Assembly (NCBI GenBank): GCA_002451465.1
Contig: DKCJ01000006.1
Span: 1 to 64,000 of the forward strand
Length of the DNA: 64,000 nucleotides
Source of the DNA: Caryophanales bacterium UBA6877
GTDB taxonomy: Bacteria > Bacillota_I > Bacilli_A > RFN20 > CAG-826
Direction: 5' to 3'
Shown here: positions 9,160 through 17,331 of the stretch, one piece after another
How positions within the stretch are numbered: the stretch's first letter is position 1
Layout: the number at the start of each line of letters is the position of its first letter
Translations under genes and position numbers: made by a program
Notes under the pieces: generated by a model
What the model was told of the DNA's origin: nothing
What the model saw: the letters and a program-made list of their open reading frames with translations, nothing else
Databases searched by the model: none

Positions 9160-9256
9160 TTATTTGGTCTTGCTAATTCACTCTAGAACCTGCGGATAAA
9201 TACTTAATAATTTATCGAGATGTCGCTTATGTTCTACTCGCTACTCCCCACTGCGA
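9160..9256 (-). ncRNA. yybP-ykoY (manganese) riboswitch candidate
   Basis: Minus-strand leader of the P-type ATPase. It contains the two conserved signatures of this class: GGGGAGTAGC (9249-9240) and GCAAGACC (9173-9166). In between, TAGAAC/GTTCTA pair and enclose a GCGACATCT loop, a 7-bp hairpin (GATAAAT/ATTTATC), and CGCAG. Established members of this family bind Mn2+ and control Mn exporters, including P-type ATPases. The basal P1 helix is weak here. No clear terminator separates the aptamer from the ribosome binding site, so control may be at translation (inference). Confidence 0.8.
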
Positions 9257-9259
9257 TTT

Positions 9260-9288
9260 ATTTTACTAGTAATAGAATTTGTTTTCAA
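9260..9288 (-). promoter_or_regulatory. Promoter of riboswitch/P-type ATPase
   Basis: TTGAAA (9288-9283), a 17-nt spacer and TAAAAT (9265-9260), placing the transcription start just before the riboswitch. Confidence 0.7.
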
Positions 9289-9390
9289 ATAAAACTAGCC
9301 AATGAATCTATTCTATATTTTAGAGATTAAAATAACATTACTCCTTTCATATATAATAAGTAGGGAATTTCAAAAAATTACAAACTTTTT

Positions 9391-9424
9391 TAAAAAAAGA
9401 TTAAACAAATTTAAATGTTTAACC
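9391..9424 (-). terminator. Terminator after GH2 gene
   Basis: On the minus strand a 9-bp stem (GGTTAAACA with TGTTTAATC, one G-U pair) is followed by a run of seven T. It lies 17 nt after the GH2 stop. The rest of 9300-9390 holds no credible gene. Confidence 0.7.
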
Positions 9425-9440
9425 TTTTATAATAAAAACA

Positions 9441-11183
9441 TTATTTTATGCCTTTATAAATTTCATCAATTTCTTTATTTATTTCAATAATCTTTTCTTT
9501 TTTAATTTTTAGTATCTTTCTATCAAACGTAAATATCCCATTAACTTCGTCTTCAACATCGCTAACTTGTGTATAAATAGTACCCATTAAACCTTTTTTA
9601 ATTAAAGGAATAACCTCATTTTTGTGTAACTTTTCAAAATGTTCAGTTAGTTCATTAATGGTTTTATATCGACGATATCCAAAAGGCTTTTTTCCATAAA
9701 AATGATTATCTAAATATAATCCATATCCACCATATTCACTTAAAAATTGTGGACGATCTAAATTAAAACGATCTTTATGAATTTTATTTTTATAAAAATA
9801 GTTATGGATTGAATTAAAATCACTTGCACCAAAATCAACCCAACCAGAAGTTGTATCATAAAATCTTGTTGAATCGTGATTTTTAAAAACTTTATAGTTT
9901 TCTACACTATCAAATTGCCCCCAACCTTCATTAAAAATCGTATAAGCAATTATCGAAGGATGGTTAAATAATTCATATTGAATTATTTTTGATTCGTGGA
10001 GAAATTCTTTTCTTCCCTCAAGGTTATTTCTACCATAAACTTTATAACATTTATTATCTTTCTTTCCTTTATAATTTGGGAAAAGACCTGGTAAAAAGGT
10101 AGCTTTTTTACTTACTTTCTCTCCACCATTTATGAAATCTTGAATTACAAGCATTCCGAGTTTATCGCAATAATAATAAAATAAATCAATTTCGGTTTTT
10201 ATATGCTTTCTAATAGTGTTATAACCTAATTCTTTTAAAATTAATATTTCTCTATAATAATCATCATAACTTCTTGGTGTTAAGTTTCCTAAAAAATAAT
10301 AACCTTGATCTAAAACACCTTTAAGAAAACATGGTTCATTATTTAAATAAAATCTCTTATACCCATCACTAGCTTTTTTGATTTCTATTTTTCTTAAAGC
10401 AAAATAAGATTCAACTATATCATCAAAAAAAGTAATATTTACTTTATATAAATATGGTTTAACTAAAGACCATGGATGGAAATTTTCTAATTTAATTAAC
10501 GTTTCTTGGTTTGTATTAACAATTAATTCTTGATTATCTATTTTAACTTTTGCAATAGAACTAACTGTGGTTAAAATTTTTAAAATTATGCATTTTTCAT
10601 CATATAAAACCTTGTAAAATACATCTTTAACATAATTTTCATCTAAAGATTCAAGCCAAACTGGTTTATATATACCACTAGTTGTTGTATAAAAAATTCC
10701 ACCTCTATTAAGTCTTTGTTTACCAATTGAATGGAAACTTGCATCGCTTTTATCTTCAACTACTACCTTAATATCAAATTCATTAGTAGTAACAAATTTT
10801 GCTATCTCAAAACTAAACTTAGTATAACCACCTATGTGGCGCCCAACTTCTTGCTCATTTATATAAACAACACAAGATTGATCAACACCTTCAAAATGTA
10901 ATATAAGGTGTTTCTTTTTAAAATTAAATGGCAAAACAACGTGTTTTTTATAAATAATATATTCATCAGCATCTAAAAGATGATTAACTCCACTTAATGG
11001 AGATTCAACGGCATATGGCACAAGACAATGTTTATCAAAAGTAACATTATTTAAATCTTTAGTAATAACAATTTCCCAATCGCCATTAAGTGAAAAATAA
11101 CTATCTCTTTTAAGTAAAGGGCGAGGATAATCATTTAATGGTTTTGAATTAAAATCTATATTTAATTTATTTATTTTGGTCAT
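9441..11183 (-). CDS. Glycoside hydrolase family 2 protein (beta-galactosidase/glucuronidase type)
   Basis: 580 aa, no signal peptide, so it acts in the cytoplasm on imported oligosaccharides. N-terminal jelly-roll domain (about 25-180; SLNGDWE and HFEGVDQ motifs), Ig-like sandwich (about 185-275), then a TIM barrel. Acid/base Glu419 in FNEGWG and nucleophile Glu483 in FLSEYGG are both intact. It is compact: domains 4 and 5 of LacZ are absent, as in many gut GH2 enzymes. The exact sugar (galactose, glucuronic acid or another) cannot be read from sequence. It overlaps the MFS transporter gene by 17 nt, so import and hydrolysis are coupled in one operon. Confidence 0.85.
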   Translation of the reverse strand: MTKINKLNIDFNSKPLNDYPRPLLKRDSYFSLNGDWEIVITKDLNNVTFDKHCLVPYAVESPLSGVNHLLDADEYIIYKKHVVLPFNFKKKHLILHFEGVDQSCVVYINEQEVGRHIGGYTKFSFEIAKFVTTNEFDIKVVVEDKSDASFHSIGKQRLNRGGIFYTTTSGIYKPVWLESLDENYVKDVFYKVLYDEKCIILKILTTVSSIAKVKIDNQELIVNTNQETLIKLENFHPWSLVKPYLYKVNITFFDDIVESYFALRKIEIKKASDGYKRFYLNNEPCFLKGVLDQGYYFLGNLTPRSYDDYYREILILKELGYNTIRKHIKTEIDLFYYYCDKLGMLVIQDFINGGEKVSKKATFLPGLFPNYKGKKDNKCYKVYGRNNLEGRKEFLHESKIIQYELFNHPSIIAYTIFNEGWGQFDSVENYKVFKNHDSTRFYDTTSGWVDFGASDFNSIHNYFYKNKIHKDRFNLDRPQFLSEYGGYGLYLDNHFYGKKPFGYRRYKTINELTEHFEKLHKNEVIPLIKKGLMGTIYTQVSDVEDEVNGIFTFDRKILKIKKEKIIEINKEIDEIYKGIK

Positions 11184-12537
11184 AAAGAATACCTTTATTT
11201 TTAATTTTATTTATTTTATTTTCTTTCGCAATCAGAATAATTGTAGGAATAAAAACAAATAGTAAAGCTAAAGCCGCAAATAACCATATATAATTTGGTG
11301 GTAATTTTAAAACTTCTTTAGTTGTTTCATCAATATATGACTTATTTGACATATTATTTACTATTAATTTGCCAATTAATGGTCCAATAATCATTGGCAA
11401 GGCCACTTGGAAAATCATCCTTATACCTTGGAAACTTCCTTCTTTACCATTTGGCGTAAATTCTCTTAAAGAAGCATTAATTGCAACACCTGAAACAATA
11501 TAGCCAAAAATCATAATAATTCCTGCAATCATTGTATAAACTAATGCGCCTTTTGCAGCAAAAAACACTAAAATCAAACCTAATATAAATATTAAAGTCC
11601 AAACAATTAATGATTTAAATTTTGAAACTTTATCCATCAACCTACCAGCTAAAACACTTAAAATAGATCCGCCAACTAAAACTACACCCATTAAAATCAT
11701 AAAGTTTGTTCCAGTTATTTCTAACGTATTTTGAAAGTAAATGATCATATATGGGAAGAATATTTGCGTTGCAGCACAATATAAAAAGTCCGTAATAAGA
11801 ATTATATATAAGGTTTTATTTTCTTTTATAAAACTTGGCTTAAATCCTTCAGCTAAAATACGAATATATTTTTCATTACTTTTTTCAACTCTTTCTTTTG
11901 GAAATAAAAATATAGAAATAAGTCCAACAATAAAAACAAAACCACCAATCGCTATGAAAAAGAATTTCCAATCTTTATCTGGTTCGCCAACCATAAAACC
12001 ATATAAAACAGTAATAATAAGCATTGAAGCAAGTGGTAAAACACTTAAAACACCTTCAACTTTTCCTCTATTTTTATTTGAAACATTTCGCGTTACATAT
12101 GAATTAAAACACGCATCATTTGATGTGCTACCAAAAAAAGTCATTAAACAATCAAGCAAGATAATAAGTATACATGAAACAAATGCTGCTTGATTTGTTG
12201 CAATTAATCCAATATTAACTAAATCTTTACCATCAACGAAAGCAAAAGCAATTGTTGATAAACCCCAAAGAAGATATCCTGAAATTATAAATACTTTCCT
12301 TCTACCGACTTTATCACTTAAGCCACCCATAAAAATTGTTGTTAAACAAGCAGTTATTGCACTTAAGGCTACAGTCCAAGTAACCATTGTTTGGTAATCA
12401 CCATAACCTTGAGCAAATATGTAATTATTTAAGTACATATTTTCTAAAGACCAGGCAAGTTGACCAGCGATTCCAATTATTACAAATATGAACCAATTTC
12501 TTGCTCCAACTTTATCCTTAATTGAACAATTTTTCAT
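11167..12537 (-). CDS. MFS transporter (probable glycoside/oligosaccharide uptake)
   Basis: 456 aa from the ATG at 12537, selected because TTGGAGG lies 7 nt upstream; an in-frame ATG at 12579 lacks a site. Twelve hydrophobic segments in two sets of six. The loop after helix 2 reads GGLSDKVGRRKVF, the typical MFS motif A (G-x-x-x-D-x-x-G-R-R), and a second copy (AGRLMDKVSKF) follows helix 8. It shares an operon with a GH2 enzyme downstream, suggesting that it imports the glycoside that enzyme cleaves. The specificity is inferred from context only. Confidence 0.8.
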   Translation of the reverse strand: MKNCSIKDKVGARNWFIFVIIGIAGQLAWSLENMYLNNYIFAQGYGDYQTMVTWTVALSAITACLTTIFMGGLSDKVGRRKVFIISGYLLWGLSTIAFAFVDGKDLVNIGLIATNQAAFVSCILIILLDCLMTFFGSTSNDACFNSYVTRNVSNKNRGKVEGVLSVLPLASMLIITVLYGFMVGEPDKDWKFFFIAIGGFVFIVGLISIFLFPKERVEKSNEKYIRILAEGFKPSFIKENKTLYIILITDFLYCAATQIFFPYMIIYFQNTLEITGTNFMILMGVVLVGGSILSVLAGRLMDKVSKFKSLIVWTLIFILGLILVFFAAKGALVYTMIAGIIMIFGYIVSGVAINASLREFTPNGKEGSFQGIRMIFQVALPMIIGPLIGKLIVNNMSNKSYIDETTKEVLKLPPNYIWLFAALALLFVFIPTIILIAKENKINKIKNKGILYDQNK

Positions 12538-12682
12538 ATTATTCCTCCAAATTTTAATCTTAAAAATATTATAATTCAAAAAGCAACATTTACCTACATT
12601 ATCATTGTTCTTGTTAAATAAAAAATAATTAAAAATATTCTATTGAATCTTTAATGATTTTATTTGTTAAAAACGAAATAAA

Positions 12683-13540
12683 TTATATTTGACTTGTTTC
12701 ACTAATATATTTAGTTTCTTTTTTTAAACGATTATCAAAATAAGTGGCGAAAACCGCCATAACAACAAATATTAAAACTTTTGTTACTAATGTTGGAATA
12801 GGAGCAGATATGCCTGCTAAAAATTGAAAAAGAGTTTGCATAGGGAGAATAACACCTATACACATACATAATTTAAGAATCATCCGTAAAAGAACATAAC
12901 CAATAAATTTCTCTTTTTTAACTAAAAAATAGGTAATAAACATTAATGGACTTATAATACCCATATCATCAACATAAGTAATTTCTGTTGTATATACTTC
13001 GATTAAATCTAAAGATGTATTATTTATAAGAGAGTTAATGATGTCTGGAAGCCAAGCAACAAATAATGCAATACTAGTTATAAATAAAAATAGTTTCATT
13101 CCAATAGTAAAATTAAATTTACAAACCTTTTCTTCTTTAGCACCTAAAGCACTTAGTTTTAAAAGTAATAGAAAGACAATAAAAAAGCAAAGACTAAACA
13201 ATGCGATATATATTAAATGTAAATGATTATATGTAACACAAAAGGCCATACTTGTGGAATAATAAAAAAGCGTAGAAAGTAATCCAAAACTTGAAACATA
13301 GTTTTCAATACTTTGGTTTTTTAAAGTTTTCACAAAAGTAATAATGTATAATGGCAAAACAAAAAATAAAATTGTTACATCAGTTCCGATAAAAATAGAC
13401 GCTTTAAAATATGAATCATGTGCATATATTCCATAACCCCACATTTTAATAACTTCACCATATTGATTTGTAAATTCGTAAGAATATTCTTTATTAAAAG
13501 AACATATACCAGTAAGCGTCGTAATAAGCAACAATATCAT
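12683..13540 (-). CDS. Multi-pass membrane protein, function unknown
   Basis: 285 aa from the first ATG, with about seven hydrophobic segments. The ATG at 13540 has no ribosome binding site, and the frame stays open upstream for 13 codons (KRKLYIVLNVIL), giving a better positively charged start to the first helix, but that extension has no ATG/GTG/TTG. An ATG in another frame (MTKEK) lies just beyond and would join this frame if one A were removed from a run of four. So the true start may be non-canonical or the gene may carry a small frameshift. No family recognised. It stands alone between the MFS transporter and the tRNA gene. Confidence 0.5.
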   Translation of the reverse strand: MILLLITTLTGICSFNKEYSYEFTNQYGEVIKMWGYGIYAHDSYFKASIFIGTDVTILFFVLPLYIITFVKTLKNQSIENYVSSFGLLSTLFYYSTSMAFCVTYNHLHLIYIALFSLCFFIVFLLLLKLSALGAKEEKVCKFNFTIGMKLFLFITSIALFVAWLPDIINSLINNTSLDLIEVYTTEITYVDDMGIISPLMFITYFLVKKEKFIGYVLLRMILKLCMCIGVILPMQTLFQFLAGISAPIPTLVTKVLIFVVMAVFATYFDNRLKKETKYISETSQI

Positions 13541-13696
13541 TAGAATTACATTTAAGACTATATATAATTTTCTCTTTTGTCATAGTATGTATAACTTTTA
13601 AAATAAAACTCCTAGATAATTATGTACGAGAATAACCAAAATTGTTATTTTTTAAATTAGTAGGATAATTAAAAATTAGATATATCTATATAAATA

Positions 13697-13722
13697 ACCT
13701 ATAACGCCTACACATTATAGGT
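13697..13722 (-). terminator. Hairpin downstream of tRNA-Ala
   Basis: Perfect 8-bp stem (ACCTATAA/TTATAGGT) followed by a T/A-rich tract on the minus strand, 12 nt after the tRNA 3' end. Confidence 0.5.
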
Positions 13723-13734
13723 GTTCGTCAGAAA

Positions 13735-13810
13735 TGGTGGAACAAATGGGGATCGAACCCACGACCTCATCGTTGCGAACGATGCGCTCTCCCAACTGAG
13801 CTATTGTCCC
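13735..13810 (-). tRNA. tRNA-Ala (anticodon CGC)
   Basis: 76 nt including an encoded 3' CCA. The 7-bp acceptor stem carries a G3-U70 wobble pair, the known alanine identity element. The anticodon stem CATCG/CGATG encloses TTCGCAA, so the anticodon at 13777-13775 is CGC and reads GCG. The T loop is TTCGATC. The D arm is canonical. In such an AT-rich genome a CGC-anticodon alanine tRNA is unexpected, because UGC normally reads all GCN codons. Confidence 0.93.
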
Positions 13811-13895
13811 ATGGCTTATATAATATACTTATTTAAAATAAAAATCTTTTACAAAATTAAGATATTGAAAGAAAAATATATTAAAATATTTAAGT

Positions 13896-15143
13896 ATGTC
13901 AAATCGCTTTATTGCAGTAATAGATATGAAGGCTTTTTATGCCTCAATTGAGTGTGTTGAAAGAGGACTTGATCCTTTAAAAGCATTACTTGTTGTTACG
14001 GATACTACTAGAAAAGAATCTACAATTGTTTTAAGTGTTTCGCATGCACTTAAAATAATGGGTGTTCCATCTAGATGCCGAAGAAGAGATCTTCCAAAAA
14101 TTAAAGACATGATTTACGCTATTCCGCAAATGGAAAAATATGTTAAAAAGAGTGCCGAAATCGTTTCAATATTCTTAGATTTTATTGGGGAAGATGATTT
14201 ACATATATATTCTATTGATGAGTGCTTTTTAAATCTTGGACCATACCTTAAACTATATAAATGTACTGCTAAAGAATTAGTAAAAAAGATATTAACAAAA
14301 ATCAAAGATCAAACTGGCCTCATAGCAACTGCAGGCATTGGACCAAATATGTTTCTAGCAAAGGTTGCTGATGATATCGAAGCAAAAAAGAATAAAGATT
14401 TTATCGCAGAGTGGACTTATGATGATGTTAAAACAAAATTATGGCCATTAAAACCACTTAATAAAATGTGGGGAGTAAGTCAAGGCTACACCAAAAGTCT
14501 TAATCAATTAGGAATTTATACTGTTGGCGATTTAGCAAACTACAATAAAAACGACTTAATTGATAGATTTGGTTTAATTGGTGAAGAATTATATAATCAC
14601 GCTAACGGAATAGATGAGGCTGATATTCGCGAAAAATATCTGCCACTAAATAAAGGCTTATCAATTGGCCAAGTTTTAATGCGTGATTATACAAAAAAAG
14701 AAACAGTTTTAATTATTAAAGAAATGTGTGATGAATTAACAATTCGCTTAAGAAAAATAAAGAAAAATTGTGGTTGTGTCCATTTAGCAATCGGTTATTC
14801 AAGTATTGTAGATGGTGGCTTTTATCATCAAATTAAACTCCTGGTACCTACTTCTACTAATAGTCATTTACTTAAAGGTTTAATGCATTTATTTAATACA
14901 TATTGCGAAGATAAACCAATTAGAAGAGTGTGTATTTCGTATACTGATTTAACAAATAAAGGTGTTCAACAATTATCACTTTTTAGTGATATAGAATCAA
15001 TTGATAGTGAAGAAGAAATGTTTAATACATTAGATGAAGTAATGCATAAATTTGGTAAAAACAGCATTTCAAGAACAAGTGCCCTTAAAAAGGAAAGCAC
15101 ACTTAAAGAAAGACATAATCAAATAGGAGGTCATAGGAAATGA
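13896..15143 (+). CDS. Y-family DNA polymerase (UvrX/UmuC-DinB type)
   Basis: 415 aa, error-prone translesion polymerase. Catalytic acidic residues sit in [11 protein letters not shown] (Asp10) and YSIDECFL (Asp and Glu near 109-110). Finger and palm motifs and a helix-hairpin-helix thumb ([14 protein letters not shown]) follow. A beta-clamp binding motif, QLSLF, is present near residue 365. The sequence resembles the UvrX/YqjW branch more than classic DinB. It overlaps a YolD-like gene by 4 nt (ATGA), the pairing seen in Bacillus yolD/uvrX and yqjX/yqjW loci. There is no ribosome binding site; TAAAAT lies 8 nt before the ATG, so the mRNA may be leaderless. Confidence 0.88.
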   Translation: MSNRFIAVIDMKAFYASIECVERGLDPLKALLVVTDTTRKESTIVLSVSHALKIMGVPSRCRRRDLPKIKDMIYAIPQMEKYVKKSAEIVSIFLDFIGEDDLHIYSIDECFLNLGPYLKLYKCTAKELVKKILTKIKDQTGLIATAGIGPNMFLAKVADDIEAKKNKDFIAEWTYDDVKTKLWPLKPLNKMWGVSQGYTKSLNQLGIYTVGDLANYNKNDLIDRFGLIGEELYNHANGIDEADIREKYLPLNKGLSIGQVLMRDYTKKETVLIIKEMCDELTIRLRKIKKNCGCVHLAIGYSSIVDGGFYHQIKLLVPTSTNSHLLKGLMHLFNTYCEDKPIRRVCISYTDLTNKGVQQLSLFSDIESIDSEEEMFNTLDEVMHKFGKNSISRTSALKKESTLKERHNQIGGHRK

Positions 15144-15469
15144 ACGATCGTGGTATGAAAAAATGGCTTCCTTTTTCTTCATTAGTTGAGCAAAATGAAT
15201 TTTTAGAAAAAATGATTTACGAGAAAAATAAAATTAAGAAGCCAAGAGTTTCTGTTGAACAAGCTAGAAAAATTGATTTAATATTACACGAACATAAAGA
15301 TATTCCACTAACTTTTAAAATTTATTTTGACGGTTATTTATATACGTTTCGCGCTAAAATTGAAAAAATAGATATCGTTCATCATAATATTTATTTCAAA
15401 GATTTTTATATACCAATAAGCAATATTATTGATATTGATAATCCATCGGATTTTGATTTTATTTGTTAA
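15140..15469 (+). CDS. YolD-like family protein
   Basis: 109 aa. The N-terminal [14 protein letters not shown] is the diagnostic start of the YolD-like family (Pfam PF08863), a small protein encoded beside Y-family polymerases in Bacillota and proposed to act with them like UmuD with UmuC. The body is a predicted small beta-rich fold. It overlaps the polymerase stop by 4 nt, with AGGAGG about 6 nt upstream of the ATG, so the two are co-translated. A strong terminator follows. Confidence 0.85.
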   Translation: MNDRGMKKWLPFSSLVEQNEFLEKMIYEKNKIKKPRVSVEQARKIDLILHEHKDIPLTFKIYFDGYLYTFRAKIEKIDIVHHNIYFKDFYIPISNIIDIDNPSDFDFIC

Positions 15470-15499
15470 AAAAATGGTTCTTGTTAGAACCATTTTTAT
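15468..15499. terminator. Bidirectional terminator between YolD-like and M29 genes
   Basis: AAAAATGGTTC/GAACCATTTTT stem with a 6-nt loop and T runs on both strands. It separates two convergent operons and overlaps the stop codon of the aminopeptidase. Confidence 0.85.
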
Positions 15500-16725
15500 A
15501 TTGCCCAGTTACCATTTTTAAATATTTGATGCTTTACGCCTTTATCATCAATTCCTACAACATCTAAGTCATTAGTCCCAATCATAAAATCAACATGACT
15601 TCCTGAATGATTAATTCCTTTTTTAGTAATTTCTTCAAGACTCATTTCTTCATAACCTTTTAAAAGTGATGGAAAACCAGTACCTAAAGCAAGGTGGCAG
15701 GAGGCATTTTCATCATATAATGTGGAATAAAATAATACGCCAGTATTATTAATTGGTGAATCAAATGGAATAAGAGCCGCTTCACCTAAATATGAAGCAT
15801 TCTCATCTACTTCTAACATTTGAGTTAACAATTCTTTTCCTTTTTTTGCACCATACTCTATAACTCTACCTTCATGAAATTTAAACCAGAAATCTTCAAT
15901 TAATTGACCTCTATAGCATAGTGGTTTAGAAGCATAAACAATTCCTTCTGCCTTACCCTTCATTGGACTAGTAAATAATTCTTCGCTTGGTATATTTGGT
16001 TGAAAATAGACTTTTGTTTTCATAGTAGATTCACCACCACCAAGCCATATAACATCAGGTATTAAACCAATAGTTAAATCTGTTCCTAGAGAATTATGAT
16101 AATGTAATTCACGTAAATTTAAAGAATTTAATATCTTCATTTTTTCATGAAGATTATTGTCATGTTCTTCCCAATTTTTCACAGGATCCCCTTCATAGGC
16201 TCTACTAACTTTTAAAATTAATTCCCATAAAGCTTCAACAGCTTTAGCTTTAGTTAAATTTGGGAAAACTTTTTTTGCCCAACCAACACTAGGAACTCCT
16301 GCAATACACCATTGATATTTTTCATCCATGTCATTTCTGAAACTTCTAATAATTTTAGTTAACTCTTTACTAGCTTTTCCATATTTATCAACATTGATTT
16401 TAGTTAAAGCTTCTGGATCATCAGATTCAATATAAATTCTACATGGTAATGTATCATGCCAATATTGCCATCTTTCTAATTGCCATTTATTTAATGAGCT
16501 AAGATCCTCTAAAGATTTATATTTATAATTATAGATTGTTAAAGTTGGATCATTCCATAAAACTAAAACATCTCTTGCTCCACACTTATAACATTCATTA
16601 ACAAGCATCCTAATAAATTCGATTTGATCAAAGGAAGCGGTAATAACAACATCTTGTCCTTTTTGAATATTAACACCTGTTGAAGCAATTAAGTGTGCAT
16701 ACTCTTTTAAAATTGATTTTTTCAT
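15496..16725 (-). CDS. M29 family aminopeptidase
   Basis: 409 aa from the ATG at 16725 (AAGGAG 6 nt upstream). Cytoplasmic dizinc or dicobalt aminopeptidase of the AmpS/PepS/aminopeptidase T family. Metal ligands of the family appear in the C-terminal half: Glu in KAEGIVYA, Glu in LGEAALIP, His in ASCHLALG, and His/Asp in SHVDFMIG. Length matches the family (about 410). It removes N-terminal residues from peptides, probably in peptide recycling. It overlaps the SD region of the upstream unknown gene's 3' end and likely shares the folD transcript. Confidence 0.88.
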   Translation of the reverse strand: MKKSILKEYAHLIASTGVNIQKGQDVVITASFDQIEFIRMLVNECYKCGARDVLVLWNDPTLTIYNYKYKSLEDLSSLNKWQLERWQYWHDTLPCRIYIESDDPEALTKINVDKYGKASKELTKIIRSFRNDMDEKYQWCIAGVPSVGWAKKVFPNLTKAKAVEALWELILKVSRAYEGDPVKNWEEHDNNLHEKMKILNSLNLRELHYHNSLGTDLTIGLIPDVIWLGGGESTMKTKVYFQPNIPSEELFTSPMKGKAEGIVYASKPLCYRGQLIEDFWFKFHEGRVIEYGAKKGKELLTQMLEVDENASYLGEAALIPFDSPINNTGVLFYSTLYDENASCHLALGTGFPSLLKGYEEMSLEEITKKGINHSGSHVDFMIGTNDLDVVGIDDKGVKHQIFKNGNWAI

Positions 16726-16736
16726 CTTATTCTCCT

Positions 16737-17330
16737 TTATTTTTTGCATCCTGTAATTTCTTCAAACAATGGTAATGTTAAACACCAATCACAGAAAGCA
16801 TGCCATTCATTTAATTTATGATTTTTTCTTTGATTAAAAATAGTTTTTAATTGTTGATAATTTGTTGTCATTGATGCACCTAAACAAAATCCAGATGGCG
16901 TTGAAGCGACAAGCTCTCGCCACTTTGCTTTTTTCTCAGCAACATTTTCTTCAGGAATCTTATCATATTCATCTTTAATAGAATTTACGACAGCAATAAC
17001 ATTTTTATTAGTATCTTTAACGCATTGCTCAGCAATATTAAATTTTAATAAGCAATGCATTGTTGATTGAGAGGAAATAAAGTCTAACCAATGGTATCTT
17101 TGCGCTTCTTTCCACCAAAATAATGGAGCAGTGATATCAAATTGTACTAATATTCCTTTTAAAAAATTATCATGTCCTTGTCCACTTACAGTGGTTCCAA
17201 GTTTTTCAGCCCTTGATAAATCTTTTTCATTTACTTCAGTTCTATCAAAAGCAGTTCTCATAGGATTTCCGCTCGCTTTAAGAGCAAAATCTAATCCATA
17301 TACTTTTGTGTTTTTAATATTAAATTCCAT
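16737..17330 (-). CDS. Conserved protein with ThyX-like sequence pattern
   Basis: 197 aa from the ATG at 17330, which has GAGG 9 nt upstream. A second ATG five codons earlier lacks a site. The protein recalls a conserved set of unknown proteins seen in gut bacteria and phages, with strings such as GHDNFLKGI, EAQRYHWLDF, SSQSTMH, TTNYQQLKTI and RKNHKLNEW. The spacing of the Arg-Tyr-His/Ser-Gln-Ser-Thr block and the final N-x-x-x-L-x-x-x-x-x-x-R-x-x-H-x-x-x-E-W block is reminiscent of flavin-dependent thymidylate synthase, but the canonical RHR motif is absent. It starts inside the stop of folD, whose product makes the one-carbon donor that ThyX uses. The function is unproven. Confidence 0.6.
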   Translation of the reverse strand: MEFNIKNTKVYGLDFALKASGNPMRTAFDRTEVNEKDLSRAEKLGTTVSGQGHDNFLKGILVQFDITAPLFWWKEAQRYHWLDFISSQSTMHCLLKFNIAEQCVKDTNKNVIAVVNSIKDEYDKIPEENVAEKKAKWRELVASTPSGFCLGASMTTNYQQLKTIFNQRKNHKLNEWHAFCDWCLTLPLFEEITGCKK

Positions 17331-17331
17331 A

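Noticed and set aside
9302..9490. 62-aa plus-strand reading frame
   Set aside because: It overlaps the GH2 terminator and 3' end on the opposite strand, has no ribosome binding site and is of low-complexity AT-rich composition.
13721..13951. 76-aa plus-strand frame across the tRNA gene
   Set aside because: It is the antisense of tRNA-Ala plus the polymerase start; its [12 protein letters not shown] string is the well-known artefact of translating a tRNA.
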